64,000 bases of DNA from Torymus aiolomorphi (taxonomy: Eukaryota; Arthropoda; Insecta; Hymenoptera; Torymidae), in the NCBI GenBank assembly GCA_036365515.1, contig CM070874.1, positions 115,055,235-115,119,234 of the forward strand. Reading direction: 5' to 3'. Below the pieces are notes generated by a model that did not search any database, was not told where the DNA came from, and was given only the letters and a program-made list of their open reading frames with translations. A program made the translations under genes and the position numbers. The stretch's first letter is position 1, and every line of letters starts with the position of its first letter. This document shows, piece by piece, positions 1 through 12,500 of this stretch.

Positions 1-437
1 TTTCACATACGAGCCCCGGTGGAAAGAAGTCGTTCTTCTTTCCCTTCTCTCTCTCTCGTGCGCGCGCTCAATTTCATTCCTAATCCTTTTACGCGCGCTC
101 GCCGGAGTTGTCGGTAGCAGCTGGCGAGCGGGGCAAGATAATAGCCCAAAGCGGATTAACACTACTACTCCCGTGTGAGTTTCTATTGTTGATTAATGGC
201 TGCGCAGTTGTGAGGCTTCTTCGCGGCGATCTCGGATGAGCTGAACATCGCGAGCGCGGCTCTTACGAATGATTGCTGTAAGTGTAACGATAAAATGTCT
301 ATATTTGTAAGAGAAGGGGGAGAAGGTTGAGTGGTTTTGACTTGAATTAAAGTTTTATTTTTGCACAATTATGATTATTAGGGTATAGATTGTTGGAAGA
401 GTTTTATTAAATCATTTAGATTTACGCGTCGATCTTG
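1..437. other. gene-free DNA with first skew module
   Basis: No coding signal. A CT-rich tract lies near 35-58, CGCG runs at 60-66 and 91-97, and a GA-rich tract at 311-330 (GAGAAGGGGGAGAAGG). This is the pyrimidine-CpG-purine order seen throughout the non-transposon DNA of the window. The short open frames here are compositional. Confidence 0.5.
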
Positions 438-439
438 TA

Positions 440-832
440 CACTGAGAAAAAAATTTTGGAAAAATTACTATACTTCTAATAAAGCTACCACAAACTGTAA
501 AAAACCAAAAAAATTACCATACTTTACAGTAAATTATACAGTACTTGTAGTAAATTTTCCTATCTTTCTAGCAAAATTTCTTATAAAGTATAGTAATCTT
601 TTGAGTTTTTACAGTTTGTGGTGGCTTTCCCAGAAAGTACACTGAGAGGAGAATATGTTTATATTTAACATGGTATTTTAACTATTAACATCGCATTGTA
701 ACTATTAACATATATATTTTAATAGTCACAATGCCATGTTGAATAATAAACATTTTGAGAAAAAATTTCTCTCAGTGTATAGTAATTTTTACAAAATTGT
801 TAATAATTTTTACGAAACTTTTTTTTCAGCGT
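440..832. mobile_element. palindromic MITE with CACTGAGAAAA terminus
   Basis: Starts CACTGAGAAAAAAA after a TA (438-439) and ends in a degraded complement TTTTTTTTCAGCG followed by TA. Internally it is a foldback: GCTACCACAAACTGTAAAAA near 485-505 is answered by TTTTTACAGTTTGTGGTGGC near 606-626. It has no ORF. The TA flanks suggest a Tc1/mariner-type non-autonomous element (inference). A second MITE (642-777) is nested in it. Confidence 0.6.
642..777. mobile_element. nested 136-bp MITE, TA target site
   Basis: Begins CACTGAGAGGAGAATATG and ends CTCTCAGTG, flanked by TA at 640-641 and 778-779. The arms pair over about 55 bp (AACATGGTATTTTAACTATT against AATAGTCACAATGCCATGTT). It is inserted at a TA inside the 440-832 element, so it is the younger of the two. 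Confidence 0.65.
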
Positions 833-3140
833 AACTATAGACCGGCTATAACTATAGCTCAGTGTAACTATAGCCACTGTAGATAATGAAAATCATATTG
901 ATGGAAATACCGCTGACTATATATATATATCTGGGAAATGTCAGAGCAATATTATGAAGTGTAATAGGTATCTCTGATAGGAAGCAACATTTTGCAATAA
1001 ATCATATTCAAATAATGACAAGTGTCAAAGCCGTGCAATCTTTAATTACACTAACCACATGATTTACAGCAAATTGTTATACCACTCGACCTTAATTAAC
1101 GCAAACTAACTGCCCAGGAATTTCTCTTCCCATCTAATCTCGCATCCTACACTACAACCACCACTTTATACTTACTTGAAATCTCCGAGAAGAATTCATC
1201 CTTACAAAAATGCACAAAACAATCCTCTGTAAACCAACATAACCTATACCTCTAAGCTATACCTGCGCGCACGCACACTCGCAATAATACCTGGCGCGCG
1301 CACTTACGCGTCTACAAAGCGTATAAAGCACGCGACTCGTATGTACACGCGCGCGCGAAACAACAAAACGAGAAAGAAGAGTCGCGCGCGCTCGCGCAGG
1401 TGAGTCATTCTCTCTCTCACTCACTCGTGCAACCGGTCAGTGCCTTCGGCTCGCGATAAATCACCTCATTCAAATCAGCGCTTCTATACGCGCGTATATA
1501 ATATTGACTCGCGCGCGTGCGCTGCTCATTCAGCCGTTGTTTACGCGCGCGCGTATTACGCTTCATTAAAAAAATGTTCCCGCTTTGTTGGGTGCATGTG
1601 TGGCTGGTCAGCTGAATGCGCGCGGAGGTAGGGTTAAGAGGATGATAGTAGGAGAAGGGGGGAGAAGATTCATTATGTTAAGGGGAGAGATGGATGCGCT
1701 TTGCGGTGATTGATTTTTGCGAGAGTGACGGTTTGCAAATGGATTGGATGCAGGGTTATACGTGATTTTTTACGTCGCGGGGTTTCAATTGAATTTTTTT
1801 TTTGTTGGATTTGCAGGTTGTAATGTTGTCGGAAGAAGTAAAAATTTATTAAGGTTTAAATGATAATTATTTACTGTAAGTCTACTGTTTATTATCTTTA
1901 AAAATCTTCAATAACAAGAAAAGTCGTTTTAGAAAATGTATCACGAATTTGAGGTAAAATAATCATAATTCATTCGTTAATTCAGATTGTTGGAAATCTT
2001 TCTGCTATAATAGTAGATAGGTATTTACTTTATAACTAATAAAGTTAAATTTCTCAAATGTAGTGAACATTTACTTTACTACAGCAATGGATGTTGCACT
2101 ATTCTGAATTATTATTAAATAAATCTTTCGCTATATTGCATTCAAGGAAAAAGTTAATACTATTCCATGAATTCCCCCTTTCGTTCGAATTCTTTAATCT
2201 TTTAGCATTACCACAGCAGAACATGATTATCTTTCCAGCGACAACCTATAACAAATTCAGCCTCAAATCCCTAGTTACACCTTGAAAATCCGAGAAACCG
2301 TACAATCCCCCATTGCACCCAGTACGCGCGAGATCTAATCTCACACTCCCCGTACGCAACTCCTCTCTCTCTTGCTAGCTCGCGGCTCATTTGATCGAAC
2401 CCACTCGCACGCGCTTTATTACACACACAGCGTCGGGTATATATACACACGCTGAATACATTGCGCACTCGTTAAAGTGCAACACACGACACTTGAGGCC
2501 GTAGGCGGTCGGCGACAGATCTAAGGGGGATTATCGATTTGTCGGCGCGCGCGCTTTGCTTTTTGTTCTCGCGCGCACGGCCGCCTCCTCCTCTTCTCTC
2601 TATATATATGCGTGTAAGAACGAGAGAGGACGCCAATTACCCGCGCGCGACACACATCCGGAACGGCTGTCGCTCTGCGGGGACTAATGAAACTTTGACA
2701 AACGACGAGTGCGTGTAGAAAGGAAGAGGAGGTAGAGAGGAGAGTGCGAGAGAGAATTTTTTGAGGGAGATGAGAGTAGTCGCGAGGTGTTTTACATTTA
2801 GCGAGTGTAAGTGTTGCGGTCACGGTTATTCGCGGTGGGCTTGCACGAAGAGCAACGAGCGAGGATAGATAAGCATATAGAGGTTTGGTTCTCGTTTTAT
2901 TGTAACGGGAAATTTTCATAATTTTCTTATTCATTTTTTTTCGTAGTGGAAACTGTCCTATGTTAATAATTCCATATCAATGCTGAATCAAACAATATAG
3001 CAAATTAAAAAAAATATAGAGAAATTTTGAGGATAGTTTAGAATACAATAACATTCTATTCTCGAACATTTTCAAATCCTTAAAGCAAAAATATTGGCAG
3101 ATTTGTCTGCACCTTTAACATCCTCTCAAACCACGCACAG
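833..3140. other. gene-free DNA, two skew modules
   Basis: Two compositional modules stand out. Module 2 has an A/C-rich left flank at 1095-1255, CGCG-rich centre at 1265-1620 and G-rich right flank at 1622-1780. Module 3 has left flank 2260-2400, centre 2310-2670 and purine-rich right flank 2700-2910. The spacer between them (1790-2230) is AT-rich. A short TAACTATAG repeat lies near 832-885. No splice-flanked exon or conserved protein is visible. The open frame at 2521-2934 on the minus strand is Arg/Ser-rich and compositional. Confidence 0.5.
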
Positions 3141-3142
3141 TA

Positions 3143-3975
3143 CACGGAGAAAAATGTTATAATAAATTTTATTATAAAATGTGAGAAAAATTACTATATT
3201 TTATAGAAACGGTGTGACATATCGAAATTATAATAATTTTTGCTACACAACATAGTAATTTTTATGGCTGACTAAATTTCAAAAAATTAATTTTTTTTTC
3301 ATTTTTTGAACTATTTTTGCATTTTAATGGAATACTTAATGTGAAAATAAATTTAAAATTAGAAATAAAATTTTTTTTTTGACGACGGTTGAATCAGACG
3401 CACTAACCACTTACCCAAGTAGGATTCTTGAGTACAAAATTTCGGAACTGACATATGTCAAACCCCTGGTTACGAAATCTCTTGAATGATAATATTGAAT
3501 AACTACAATTACACAAAAAATACTCATCATCAATGTACATAATAAAAAATAAAATGATTGAATCGAGATTTTCAAAGTTTTGCTTACTTAAAAGCAAGGC
3601 CAAGCGAAATTGCGATGGAGTGCATAACCTCAATTATAAACCATGTGCACGCCTTGGCGTACGCAGAAAGTACTATAGTTGTGGCAATTTCGACTATATT
3701 GGATAACAAAATTTCTTATGACGGGTGGCTAAAATTAAAAGAATATATTTCAAATTTTACTATATCACAGTTTTTGCTATGTTGTATAGCAATTTTTCTT
3801 TTATGTCGTAATACTTTTTAATCAACACTGTAATAAAAATTACTAAAAATGTTGTAATTATTCATATAGTTATAACAAAAATGCAGCATACAGTGGAAAT
3901 GTCACACTTTTCCTATATTATATAGTAATTTTTATTATACTTATAATAAAATTTATTATAACATTTTTCTCCGTG
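3143..3975. mobile_element. 833-bp palindromic MITE, CACGGAGAAAAATG TIR
   Basis: The ends match for about 36 bp: CACGGAGAAAAATGTTATAA at the left, its complement closing at 3975. TA flanks lie at 3141-3142 and 3976-3977. Inside, the motif AAAATTACTATATT recurs in inverted orientation near both ends. No transposase ORF is present. The perfect TIR and TA target fit a Tc1/mariner-type MITE. The short frame at 3558-3821 shows no recognisable domain. Confidence 0.75.
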
Positions 3976-3977
3976 TA

Positions 3978-4814
3978 GCCACCTCTCCCCTTCTAATCCA
4001 CATTCTCCTCAATAAACCATCCCTCCTACAAAAAACCTCACACCAAAGCCTCTCCTCTCCTCAATACACCTTTTTGCTCAAAAGCAATCTATACCTCTCT
4101 CACACAAAAAAGACCTTCCCTCTTTCGCGCGACATCGTTGCACCTGCGACTCCTCTGCATTAGCCCGACATAAATCAACGCGTAGGCATGCGCGTGCGCT
4201 AACCAAGCGCGAAAATTCGATTTAACGCGAATTAATACGTTGTTCGCTCGGCCCGACGTTTTGACTTATGCGCACTAGCAAGCAAGCCTATGCGTAATTG
4301 GAAGATAAGCCTGTTAAACGGTCCGCGCGACGCTCGTTTTATACTCTCGCGGATCTGGCGATTTTGATCGATTGCGGCGACTGTGAGTGTGTGAGGGAGA
4401 GAGAGGGAGAGGGAGAGCGAGTTTTGTTTTGATGTCAGGCTGTCGCTTTAATTATGTGCGGGGTGATAAAGTAGGACAGAGTGCGAGAGAGAGAGTGGCT
4501 CTGATGTATGGGCGAGTGAGTTCGTATCTAATTGGTGTATCTAATAAGCTTGTATAGTTTGTAACTGTGTTTATTTAAAAGCTGAAGACATTAATAACTT
4601 AAATGATATTAGGTGTATCGTTAATAAAACTTGTGAAAATAATCTATTTTTGATTATGAAAATTTCATTATCATATGATTTCTTATTTTCTTGAATATAA
4701 ATTGGTTAAATGAAAGACAATATTGTAATATTTGACATTCATTAAAGATTTAGAAAAACCTTATTATTTTTATTTGTACATGATAGAATTTTGATAGGGA
4801 CAAATATCCAAATC
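3978..4814. other. gene-free DNA, one skew module
   Basis: C-rich left flank at 3978-4140 (CCACCTCTCCCCTTC), CpG-rich centre at 4120-4380 and GA-rich right flank at 4385-4520 with repeated GAGGGAGAGAGAG. From 4560 it becomes an AT-rich spacer with nothing recognisable. Confidence 0.5.
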
Positions 4815-5123
4815 CACATTGAAAAAAATAGTCTATGAAAAATTATTAAATTATCTAGGAAAATTTACTATGTTGTATGGGAACAGAGCGACAAAGTTGA
4901 ATCTCTATCCTAAAAAACATGATGGATTTTTTATGATATAAATTTATTCGTGATTTGGTTGGTGGGAGTAATGGGTTGCTAGGTCACAAAAACAAAAGTG
5001 GAGCGAAGGTTTGGTAAAATTACGGTGCGCGAAGCGCGCTTAGAGATGGCTAGTTGTATTAAATTTTACAATGTTTTCTATCATATTTTACTATACTGGG
5101 CAGTAAAGTGGAAATCCATCAAG

Positions 5124-5385
5124 AAAAAAAAATCTGCAGTGATCGGGAATCGAACCCTAGCGCACTGGGCCTGAAGCCGCGCTCTTAGGGCCGGACACTT
5201 GAAAAGGATCAGATAAAAAGAACAAGAATTACATGGGTTTCTATATCTATATATACATCTTGTTCCTTCTGTATCTCGCTGTTCTTCATATGTATAGATA
5301 TAGAGACTCATGTAATTCTTGTTCTTTTTATCTGTTCCTTTTTAAGTGTCCGAGCCATTACTCGCTGCGCTAACGTGTTCTTACG
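5124..5385 (-). ncRNA. tRNA-derived Pol III unit, split by a hairpin
   Basis: Read on the minus strand, an A-box-like TAGCGCAGCGAG (5374-5363) is followed by a perfect B box GGTTCGATTCC (5156-5146). Fourteen bases later comes a run of nine T (5132-5124), as in an RNA polymerase III terminator. The A-to-B distance is far too long unless the 161-bp palindrome at 5193-5353 is discounted. Without it, about 46 bp remain, within the range of real tRNA genes. I cannot draw a full cloverleaf with acceptor stem, so this is more likely the tRNA-related head of a SINE, or a tRNA pseudogene, than a working tRNA gene. Confidence 0.45.
5193..5353. repeat. 161-bp near-perfect hairpin element
   Basis: The arms begin GGACACTTGAAAAGGATCAG and end CTGTTCCTTTTTAAGTGTCC. 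They continue through AGAACAAGAATTACATG and its complement for about 62 bp each. The loop holds ATCTTGTTCCTTCTG. No clear target duplication is visible, so the insertion mechanism is open. Confidence 0.7.
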
Positions 5386-6353
5386 GGTACGTCCGAATGG
5401 AAATTGACTTAGGGCTAATACTAGGGCCTTGTCCGATGCCCTAGAAAAATTACAAGGTCCTGACATGGAACCTCGTAAGGCCCGATGTAAGGCGAGTAAC
5501 GGGACGCCTACGCGGCCCTGTCAGTTTATTCGGAATTGTTATTTCTTCTTAATTTCCTGCATTAAATAACTAATCTCGCGCAAAGCTCTAAAGTTGCCCG
5601 AAATGATTAAGAAATCATCATTAAGTTGTTTTAGACAAGTTACCCGCGTAATAACGACAATGTAACAATACCGTGAAAATTTATTGTAACCCCAAAAATG
5701 AAACCACGTCAATGCGATTTTAAGGCTTTCGAAGGGCGGGGATCCGGGAATGAACGGCAGGTCATAGTCAGGGCGACACGCAATAGCCCTTATACGGCAT
5801 TTGTCCAGCGTCACTAAGGCCCTATCATTACTATCAGGGCCGGACGGGAGCGCCGTTACGAGCCTTGCTAGGGGCTCTTACGGAGAACCCCGTTGGGCCA
5901 TTACAAACATCTAGGGCAAACCCTATTCATTTCTCGTTCGGGTGATGTTTCGATTCGTCTATATCTGGTACAGTTTGAGGTTATGTTGATTCGCCGACTA
6001 CAGCCATTAGCAGATGACAACTCAATTTTTACTATGTTGGCTTGTAAAAATTCCTATACCTTCTCTCAATTATTAAAATGTCTGAAATTTACGATGTAGT
6101 ATAGTAAAATTTGTGACAACTTTTTGGCAAAAATAATAGAAAATATGTACTAAAAATTATTTCATATTATATTAATCTTTCACTCAAAAATTTGTTACTA
6201 TGTTACTTAGTAAATTTTATAGCCATTTATATTAATTTTTCATTAATGTTATATTGATAATTACTAAAAGTAGACTAAATAGGCTCAGAATATAAGTTGG
6301 TCGCTCCATTACTAGCGAACATAGTAATTTTTAAACAAACATTTTTCTCCGTG

Positions 6354-9300
6354 CATAATAAAAAAAATTCACTCAAAAAAAAAAATTAAATATACTTTTT
6401 ACAGAGCTCATCGCTTACCTAAAGCTTCATTGTTAACGGTTACACATTTTTCCATTATAAAAATATATTTAGAACTAGTTCTACTTAAACTCATAAATTA
6501 TTAAGCGCGCAGCCCTAGTGACATTTTACGTTCTCAATTCATTAGCTAATTTATAAATCCGCAACTCCTTTTGTATAACAACAACCAACCATAACACATC
6601 ACACACGCGCGCAATAATAACTCGCTCGTAGTAATACACGTCAAAGAATAAACGTTCACTCGAACCCATATCTTAACGCACTAAACCTTCGGGGAATCCC
6701 ATAATCGTTCCGGCAAAACAGTATCAACAGCATCAGCAGCAGCCCCACGCAAAAAACTTGCCAGCTCCTCTCCCCGTCCTCCAAAAAACGAATCAATCCA
6801 GCGCAGCTGCTCCTTCCCGCACATAATATTCCCCGCGCGACGACATTTTTCCATATACTCCCGTGGCCGCGCACGTCACAATTATCAAATTAAACGCGCG
6901 CTCGGTTTTTGCCGAGGATTCAGCCGCGCGTCGATTAGCCCATGTAAGTGCAGCCCGGGAATTCTCGCACGTATTCCGGTTTCGACGAGTTATCAATCTA
7001 TTATTTCGGACTTTTTGTGGGCTAAAGTGTGTTTGTATATATACGCGAACGAGTTCGTTGTGGCACTTTGGATGGTTTTTGCGCCTGGTATGCGAGGGGA
7101 GAACAATTAGTATCCGTTCGACGAGGTGGGATGGCGCGTGTGACACGTGACAGCAGTTGTCTTTTTGTTTTGTGTGAGATTGCGTATAAGTTTTTCGGGG
7201 GGGGGGGGGGGGTATGAAGCTGCGTGTTTTTAGGATGATGTGAGTTTGCGTTATGTGGAAAAATGTGGAGATGTAGCCGATGTTGGGAGTGTCGGCAGGA
7301 GTTTGGACGTGCAAAACATTCATGATGTAATTATAGAACTACAAGATTAGGTAATGCATAAATCGGATTCGATATATAAAGCTAAAAACATATTCCAAAA
7401 TTATACGTTGAGAGTGCCTCTGGGATTTAGATTTAATTCTCTTGCAAACTGTTAAAGTCAATATTGCATTTAAAATATAATAAAATTCAATATTCGCGCG
7501 CTCCGACTGTTCTATCATGACGCCTGTAAATTTCTCTTTCTGTGACTTTAACAGTAATTCACTTTTTCTTCACAAGGAACGAAGGTGGTATGAAGACATC
7601 AGCAGTAAATAATTTCAGAAATAAAATATACAAAGCGAGAAATACAATAACCATCTAAACATGTACTTTACAATGCAATAAATCACCGCTTCCCCAAACG
7701 AAGCATCACAAAAATTTCTCAACAAAAGCCAAAAACCCATCGCCAGCCCGCGACCGATATATCCAGCGGCCCATAAATAATCATCGGGACGGAATAAAAG
7801 CACCGACATATACGCGCATGCAAAATTTATTTATGAAAACGCGCCGCGACAATCGAGGGCTCGGCAAGTTACGCCGTAATGACTACAATGCGCGCCGCTG
7901 CACCGCGCGTTCGAGGTGTGTGCGCTGCACTCGTACATATTGCATGTACCTATGAGCGCGACTGCGAGGGAGGCGTCACGGGCGCGAAAACGTTTTTCCG
8001 GCGAATCGGGAGTGCCGCGGTATTGATATTAGGATGCGGAGAGGGCAGGGGATTCCAAGAATCGGCGAGAGATTAGAGGCGGCCGATATTTGCTTTGTGA
8101 TTAGGCGGGTTCTATGTGTGTGTGATGTGAGCGTTATGTGATGGGGAATTTTTGAAAGGTAAGGTGACAATGGGGTGTGCAGTTTTTGTTGGTCTGAGTT
8201 AGGAAAGAATTTTGCGTTAAATTATTTTAGGTGGAACGAGAAATAGAACTATGTTATTAGGTTCTATGCATAGATGGTTAGTATAGAAATAGTATAAAGA
8301 GTGACGAAGCATTCACATTTTTAACATATAATTAAAAGCTGTAATAATAAGTGACATTTGTTTCTAATTTTTAAGATGATTTCACGATTTTAGAACTACA
8401 AACAGAAATAGACCATTTTGAGTAGATGTAAGTATGTCAAGCGTTTTCTCATATTCAAGATACTCCAATTCTACTTTGAACTTCAGTTGACACATATAAT
8501 CTACACCACAATACTCATACATTTGCCTTAGATCATAAAATTATCTCCAAAATAGCTCCCAGGACGCGAGAACACAAAAGACGGACGTCATCGACAACTC
8601 CCAATCCATACTTCATCCGTCCCTCAGAACGTGTCGCCCCAGGCCTAACTCTCACTGTATCTCGCGCACCCACCCACACTCCGCAACAATAACCAGCCTA
8701 GCGCGCGCGACAGATCTGGAGCAGTCGCGTGCAGGCGACGCGTGACACATGCGATCCGCGCAGTCGCACCTCTAATACCTATACTCCGTTCGCACTACGT
8801 AACTCTCACTCACTCACTCTCTCCTCCCGCGTAATGCACACGCCGATAAGACCGGTCTCACACCGGTATTGTATACAGCCCACGCGCATAATAATTCATG
8901 TTATATACACCGCGAGATTCGATTAATGTAGTGCGCGCGTCGCGAGTGTGTGTTTGTATGTGCTTGCGCGCGACCTCGATACGAAACGTTTAGATGTTTT
9001 TTTAGATTGATGAGGCTATTGTGGGTGTATTATACGTGTGCGTTTGCTAATTGGATGTGGGATGAGAAGGAGGGATTTTTCGGGGTGTCGAGGTGCCGCT
9101 TGACGCGGCGATTTATTGGTGGCGGATTTTTCGAGGGAGGTTATTGTGGATCTGGTGTGATAGATGATGGGAAATGGGTTATTGTGGGGAAGGAGTGCGC
9201 AATGAGAGCGGATTTGTGTTTTTATATTTAAATATGTGAATTAAAAGGATAAATATTATCAGAAGTAAACATTTTTAACGATAAAAGGAGTTGTTGTTTT

Positions 9301-9540
9301 GTAGAATAATGGTTAAATAATTTGACACAGATCTTGCAGAAAAGTAGATCAGACCTTGTTGAACGTTGCTCATATTAATTTGTGTTAGGATTGACGACTT
9401 TTAAAATATGCTAATTTACACTTCGTACAATAGGTGCTACAATGTAAGTAATATATCATAATTTACAACTCATTGTTTAGTGTATATATCCTTGTGGTTT
9501 ATAAGTGGAATTATTTCTTAACATAAATTTTGTTAGCCGA
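6354..9540. other. gene-free DNA, three skew modules
   Basis: Module 5: A/C-rich 6540-6860, CGCG centre 6830-6960, G/T-rich 7020-7290 with a 16-G run. Module 6: left 7670-7800, centre 7810-7990, right 8000-8190 (GAGGGCAGGGGATTCC). Module 7: left 8460-8870, centre 8690-8950, right 9000-9230 (GGGATGAGAAGGAGGG). The spacers are AT-rich. Open frames such as 6793-7323 (minus) owe their length to the base composition, not to conserved protein. Confidence 0.5.
7197..7212 (+). repeat. run of 16 G
   Basis: A homopolymer of 16 G on the plus strand, in the purine-rich right flank of the skew module centred near 6900. It could form a G-quadruplex on the plus strand. Confidence 0.9.
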
Positions 9541-12500
9541 TGATGGTTGAAAGCAATCGAAACATTCCATTATACTTATAAGAAACTTTACTATATAGCT
9601 TTATGTAAACTATAGTTACACTTCCCTTAATAACTATATACATGCAAAAATCTGATTCAGAACTACAAAATATTCCACTATTCCCATTATCCCAGCCACA
9701 ATCTTCACAAACCAATTCCACCTTTTCAAAGCCCGTTTCATCCCATCCAATTTCCCTTCTCTCCCCGCACAGCACCGTTAACCCGAAATCAATGCTCGTC
9801 ACGGCGTCGGCGGCGTCTTAACACCTTTCGTCTATAATTTCCGCGCTCTCGCCTCGGCGTTTAGCGTCGCCAGGATTACCCGAGCGCGCGCTCGCCGAAA
9901 TGCCCCGGCGGCGTTATCTCACACGGCGCCGTCGTCGTAAACCGGGATCGTAAAGCCGAGAGGCAGCAGCAGCAGGCGATATCGAAGCCGGTGAGCCTCT
10001 CTATGCCGTAATCGCGCGAGAAGCGGCTGCTGCTGTATTCAGGTACGCCCTTGTGGTGGTGGTGAGGATCGTCGATTGGTTATGGGAAGAAGGGTTAGCT
10101 AAAGGTTTTTTTTTGGGGGTTAATTGAATAGAAATGAATTTTCAAGAAAAGAAAATTTATGTTTTGATTCATGTTATTATTGAAATCGATAAATGTTATG
10201 ATTTGTAATAAGTGTTGAATATAAAACTATTTTTAGATTATTTCCATACACGATGTAGATTCCAAAGTACAAAAATTAGCATCGATTTCCTGAATATTTT
10301 CATTTCGATCTAAAATCAAATAACGCTCGAAAACTCTTAAATACATCTTTAAACCAACCTTTCCCTCTAACAAAAAAAAAGGATATCTAACCTCCCACCC
10401 TCAAAACCCCAATCCCAGCCCTATGCACACAACTCCGTCTCAGCGTCTTATCTCACTCCCGAACCCGACGATCGTCACCCTCGCGTCTCTCTCTCTCTCT
10501 CCAATCTTCCTCCCTCTCTTTCGCCTTCTATCTCGCGCCATCACGCCACGTACGGTTTAATTAGACGAAGATAAGCGGCCGAATGAGATCGCGAGCGAGC
10601 GAGCGCCGCGGTGACGGACGTCGCCGCGCGCCGGGATTAATGAGCCGAGACGAGAGAGAGCGAGAGAGATGGTCGAGCGGCGATTTCGCGGCTATATAGC
10701 AGAGCCGAGCAGCTCTGCTACTGGTTTACGATCGGCGATAAGGCCGATGGAGAGGTATAGGTGGAAGAGAGAGAGAAACAGAGAGAGAGCTTTTTTTCAG
10801 CAATTAATTACCGACAAGTTTATAACGGCGTGGTGGGGCGGTGTAGGCGAGTTTTATGGTTTATGAGAGTGGACGGAGGAGATAGGGGATGTTGGGACGA
10901 GATTTTTGTCGCACGAGTGAGTTTAAGTGGTATGATTTGAGATACTTTGAAAGCATATTTTGTACGTGTTTTGTGAGAGATACTGCCGAGAATATTTTGC
11001 ATTTTATCAACTTTGTATAAAACAGTATTATAATTTTTGTAAGAGGAATTTATTTAAGCTCATTAAAGCGGTATCTGTAAAAAAAAATAACATATTTGAA
11101 ATTTAAATGACACCTTTTGATTCATAACTGCAAAAAAGTAACCATTCAAGTTGTACAAATTTCAACAATTACGTGAATATAATCATTTGATCTCCCTTAT
11201 CAATAAAATCGTTATTATAAACCTCTCATAACTTCCCATATCGATTCCTCGCCAGATACACACATACTCACTCTTTCTCTCTCTCCGTCCTCCGCAACAG
11301 CGATTACATAAATAACGTTCTCTAATCTATATTATACCGATACCTCTCCGACTTCGCATTCACCTTCTCTCTCTATACACATTAACCGCATCCATAAAAA
11401 CTCCCAACCACGCACTTTCCAAATAATAGAAACCATACTCTATCCCCGATCCCAACAATCCACTCGTCGATATTATAAATTTCCCTCGCACACACACACG
11501 CACCTATAACACTAACTACACCCAACCATACATACACTATATATATATATACACCCATAACCGAGTATATCTGTCCCGCTCCAGTATACACCGCGGGGCC
11601 GCGAGCGAGCGATAGGCTTTAATTTATGGCCCCCGGGGCCAGTGCATAATTCATTACGTTATCTGGCCCATTGTCAGCTGCTCGCTCGCAGTTTCCTTCG
11701 ATGTGCGGCGGCTCTCCGCCGCTGCGGCGTATATGTAGAGGTATATAGGAGGAAGAGAGAAGGTGCAGATCGATCTCGCGGCGATCGGCAAAGACGCGGG
11801 CGAAAGAGGGAAAACAAAACCGATTGGCCGCGAGCTATCGGCGCCGCGGAATCGAACGTCCGCTGTACGTGTACGGAGTGTGGATGTTGTGTCCGTACAG
11901 GAACTGCGTGTACTCTGCGGACCTAAGTCTTGTATATATGTGTTTATAATATATTGAATTAGTTGTATTTAGGTTACAAGAATATTGAATTTTTTCACTG
12001 TTTCGCATCTATAACATACGGTAATTTATTAAAATAGTAATTATATATTATGTAATAGAAAATGATAAAAATTGTATCACAAACTTTTTCATAATAAGAA
12101 TAATAAAACTAAGAGAAAATAATGTTGATCTTATACCTATACAAATATATTGTTACATCCATATTCTTCATTTCTCAGCAGTGCAAAAACGTCAAGCAAA
12201 CCTTCTTCTCCCTCTCAATATCATTACATAATCGCCGGCCGCTTACAATCCCTCTTTACACCGCCGACAATCGCGCGCCTCACTTTCATAAACGTGGGCC
12301 ACAAAAACAGACTCGCCGCTACTTATACGCACGCGTGGGCGGAACAACGCCGCGCTCTTCCGCGCCACAAACGGAAAGATCAAAAGCGCCTCGTCGTCCC
12401 CAACCCACGAGCCTGTACACACACAGCTCGCCGTGGCGATATTGCGACAATTAATCAATGATACACACCCATTACGCGGCGAGCGCGCGGGTAAAGTGCG

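Larger units (their letters stand above)
4815..6353. mobile_element. old, diverged foldback element with insertions
   Basis: The right end reads ATTTTTCTCCGTG (6341-6353), the CACGGAGAAAAAT terminus of the 3143-3975 element. The left end is a degraded form (CACATTGAAAAAAAT) followed by a matching internal stretch: AATTTACTATGTTGTATGG against the complement of CATTACTAGCGAACATAGTA near 6308-6327, then GAGCGAC in both arms. The TA flanks are lost. The interior carries a tRNA-like block, a 161-bp hairpin and a stretch near 5990-6035 resembling part of the 45-46 kb composite. A 91-codon minus-strand frame (5539-5814) is open but matches nothing I recognise. Confidence 0.5.

Noticed and set aside
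5029..5035. GCGAAGC count as such being unusual
   Set aside because: A given 7-mer is expected a few times in 64 kb on two strands. Only its placement at palindrome centres is notable.
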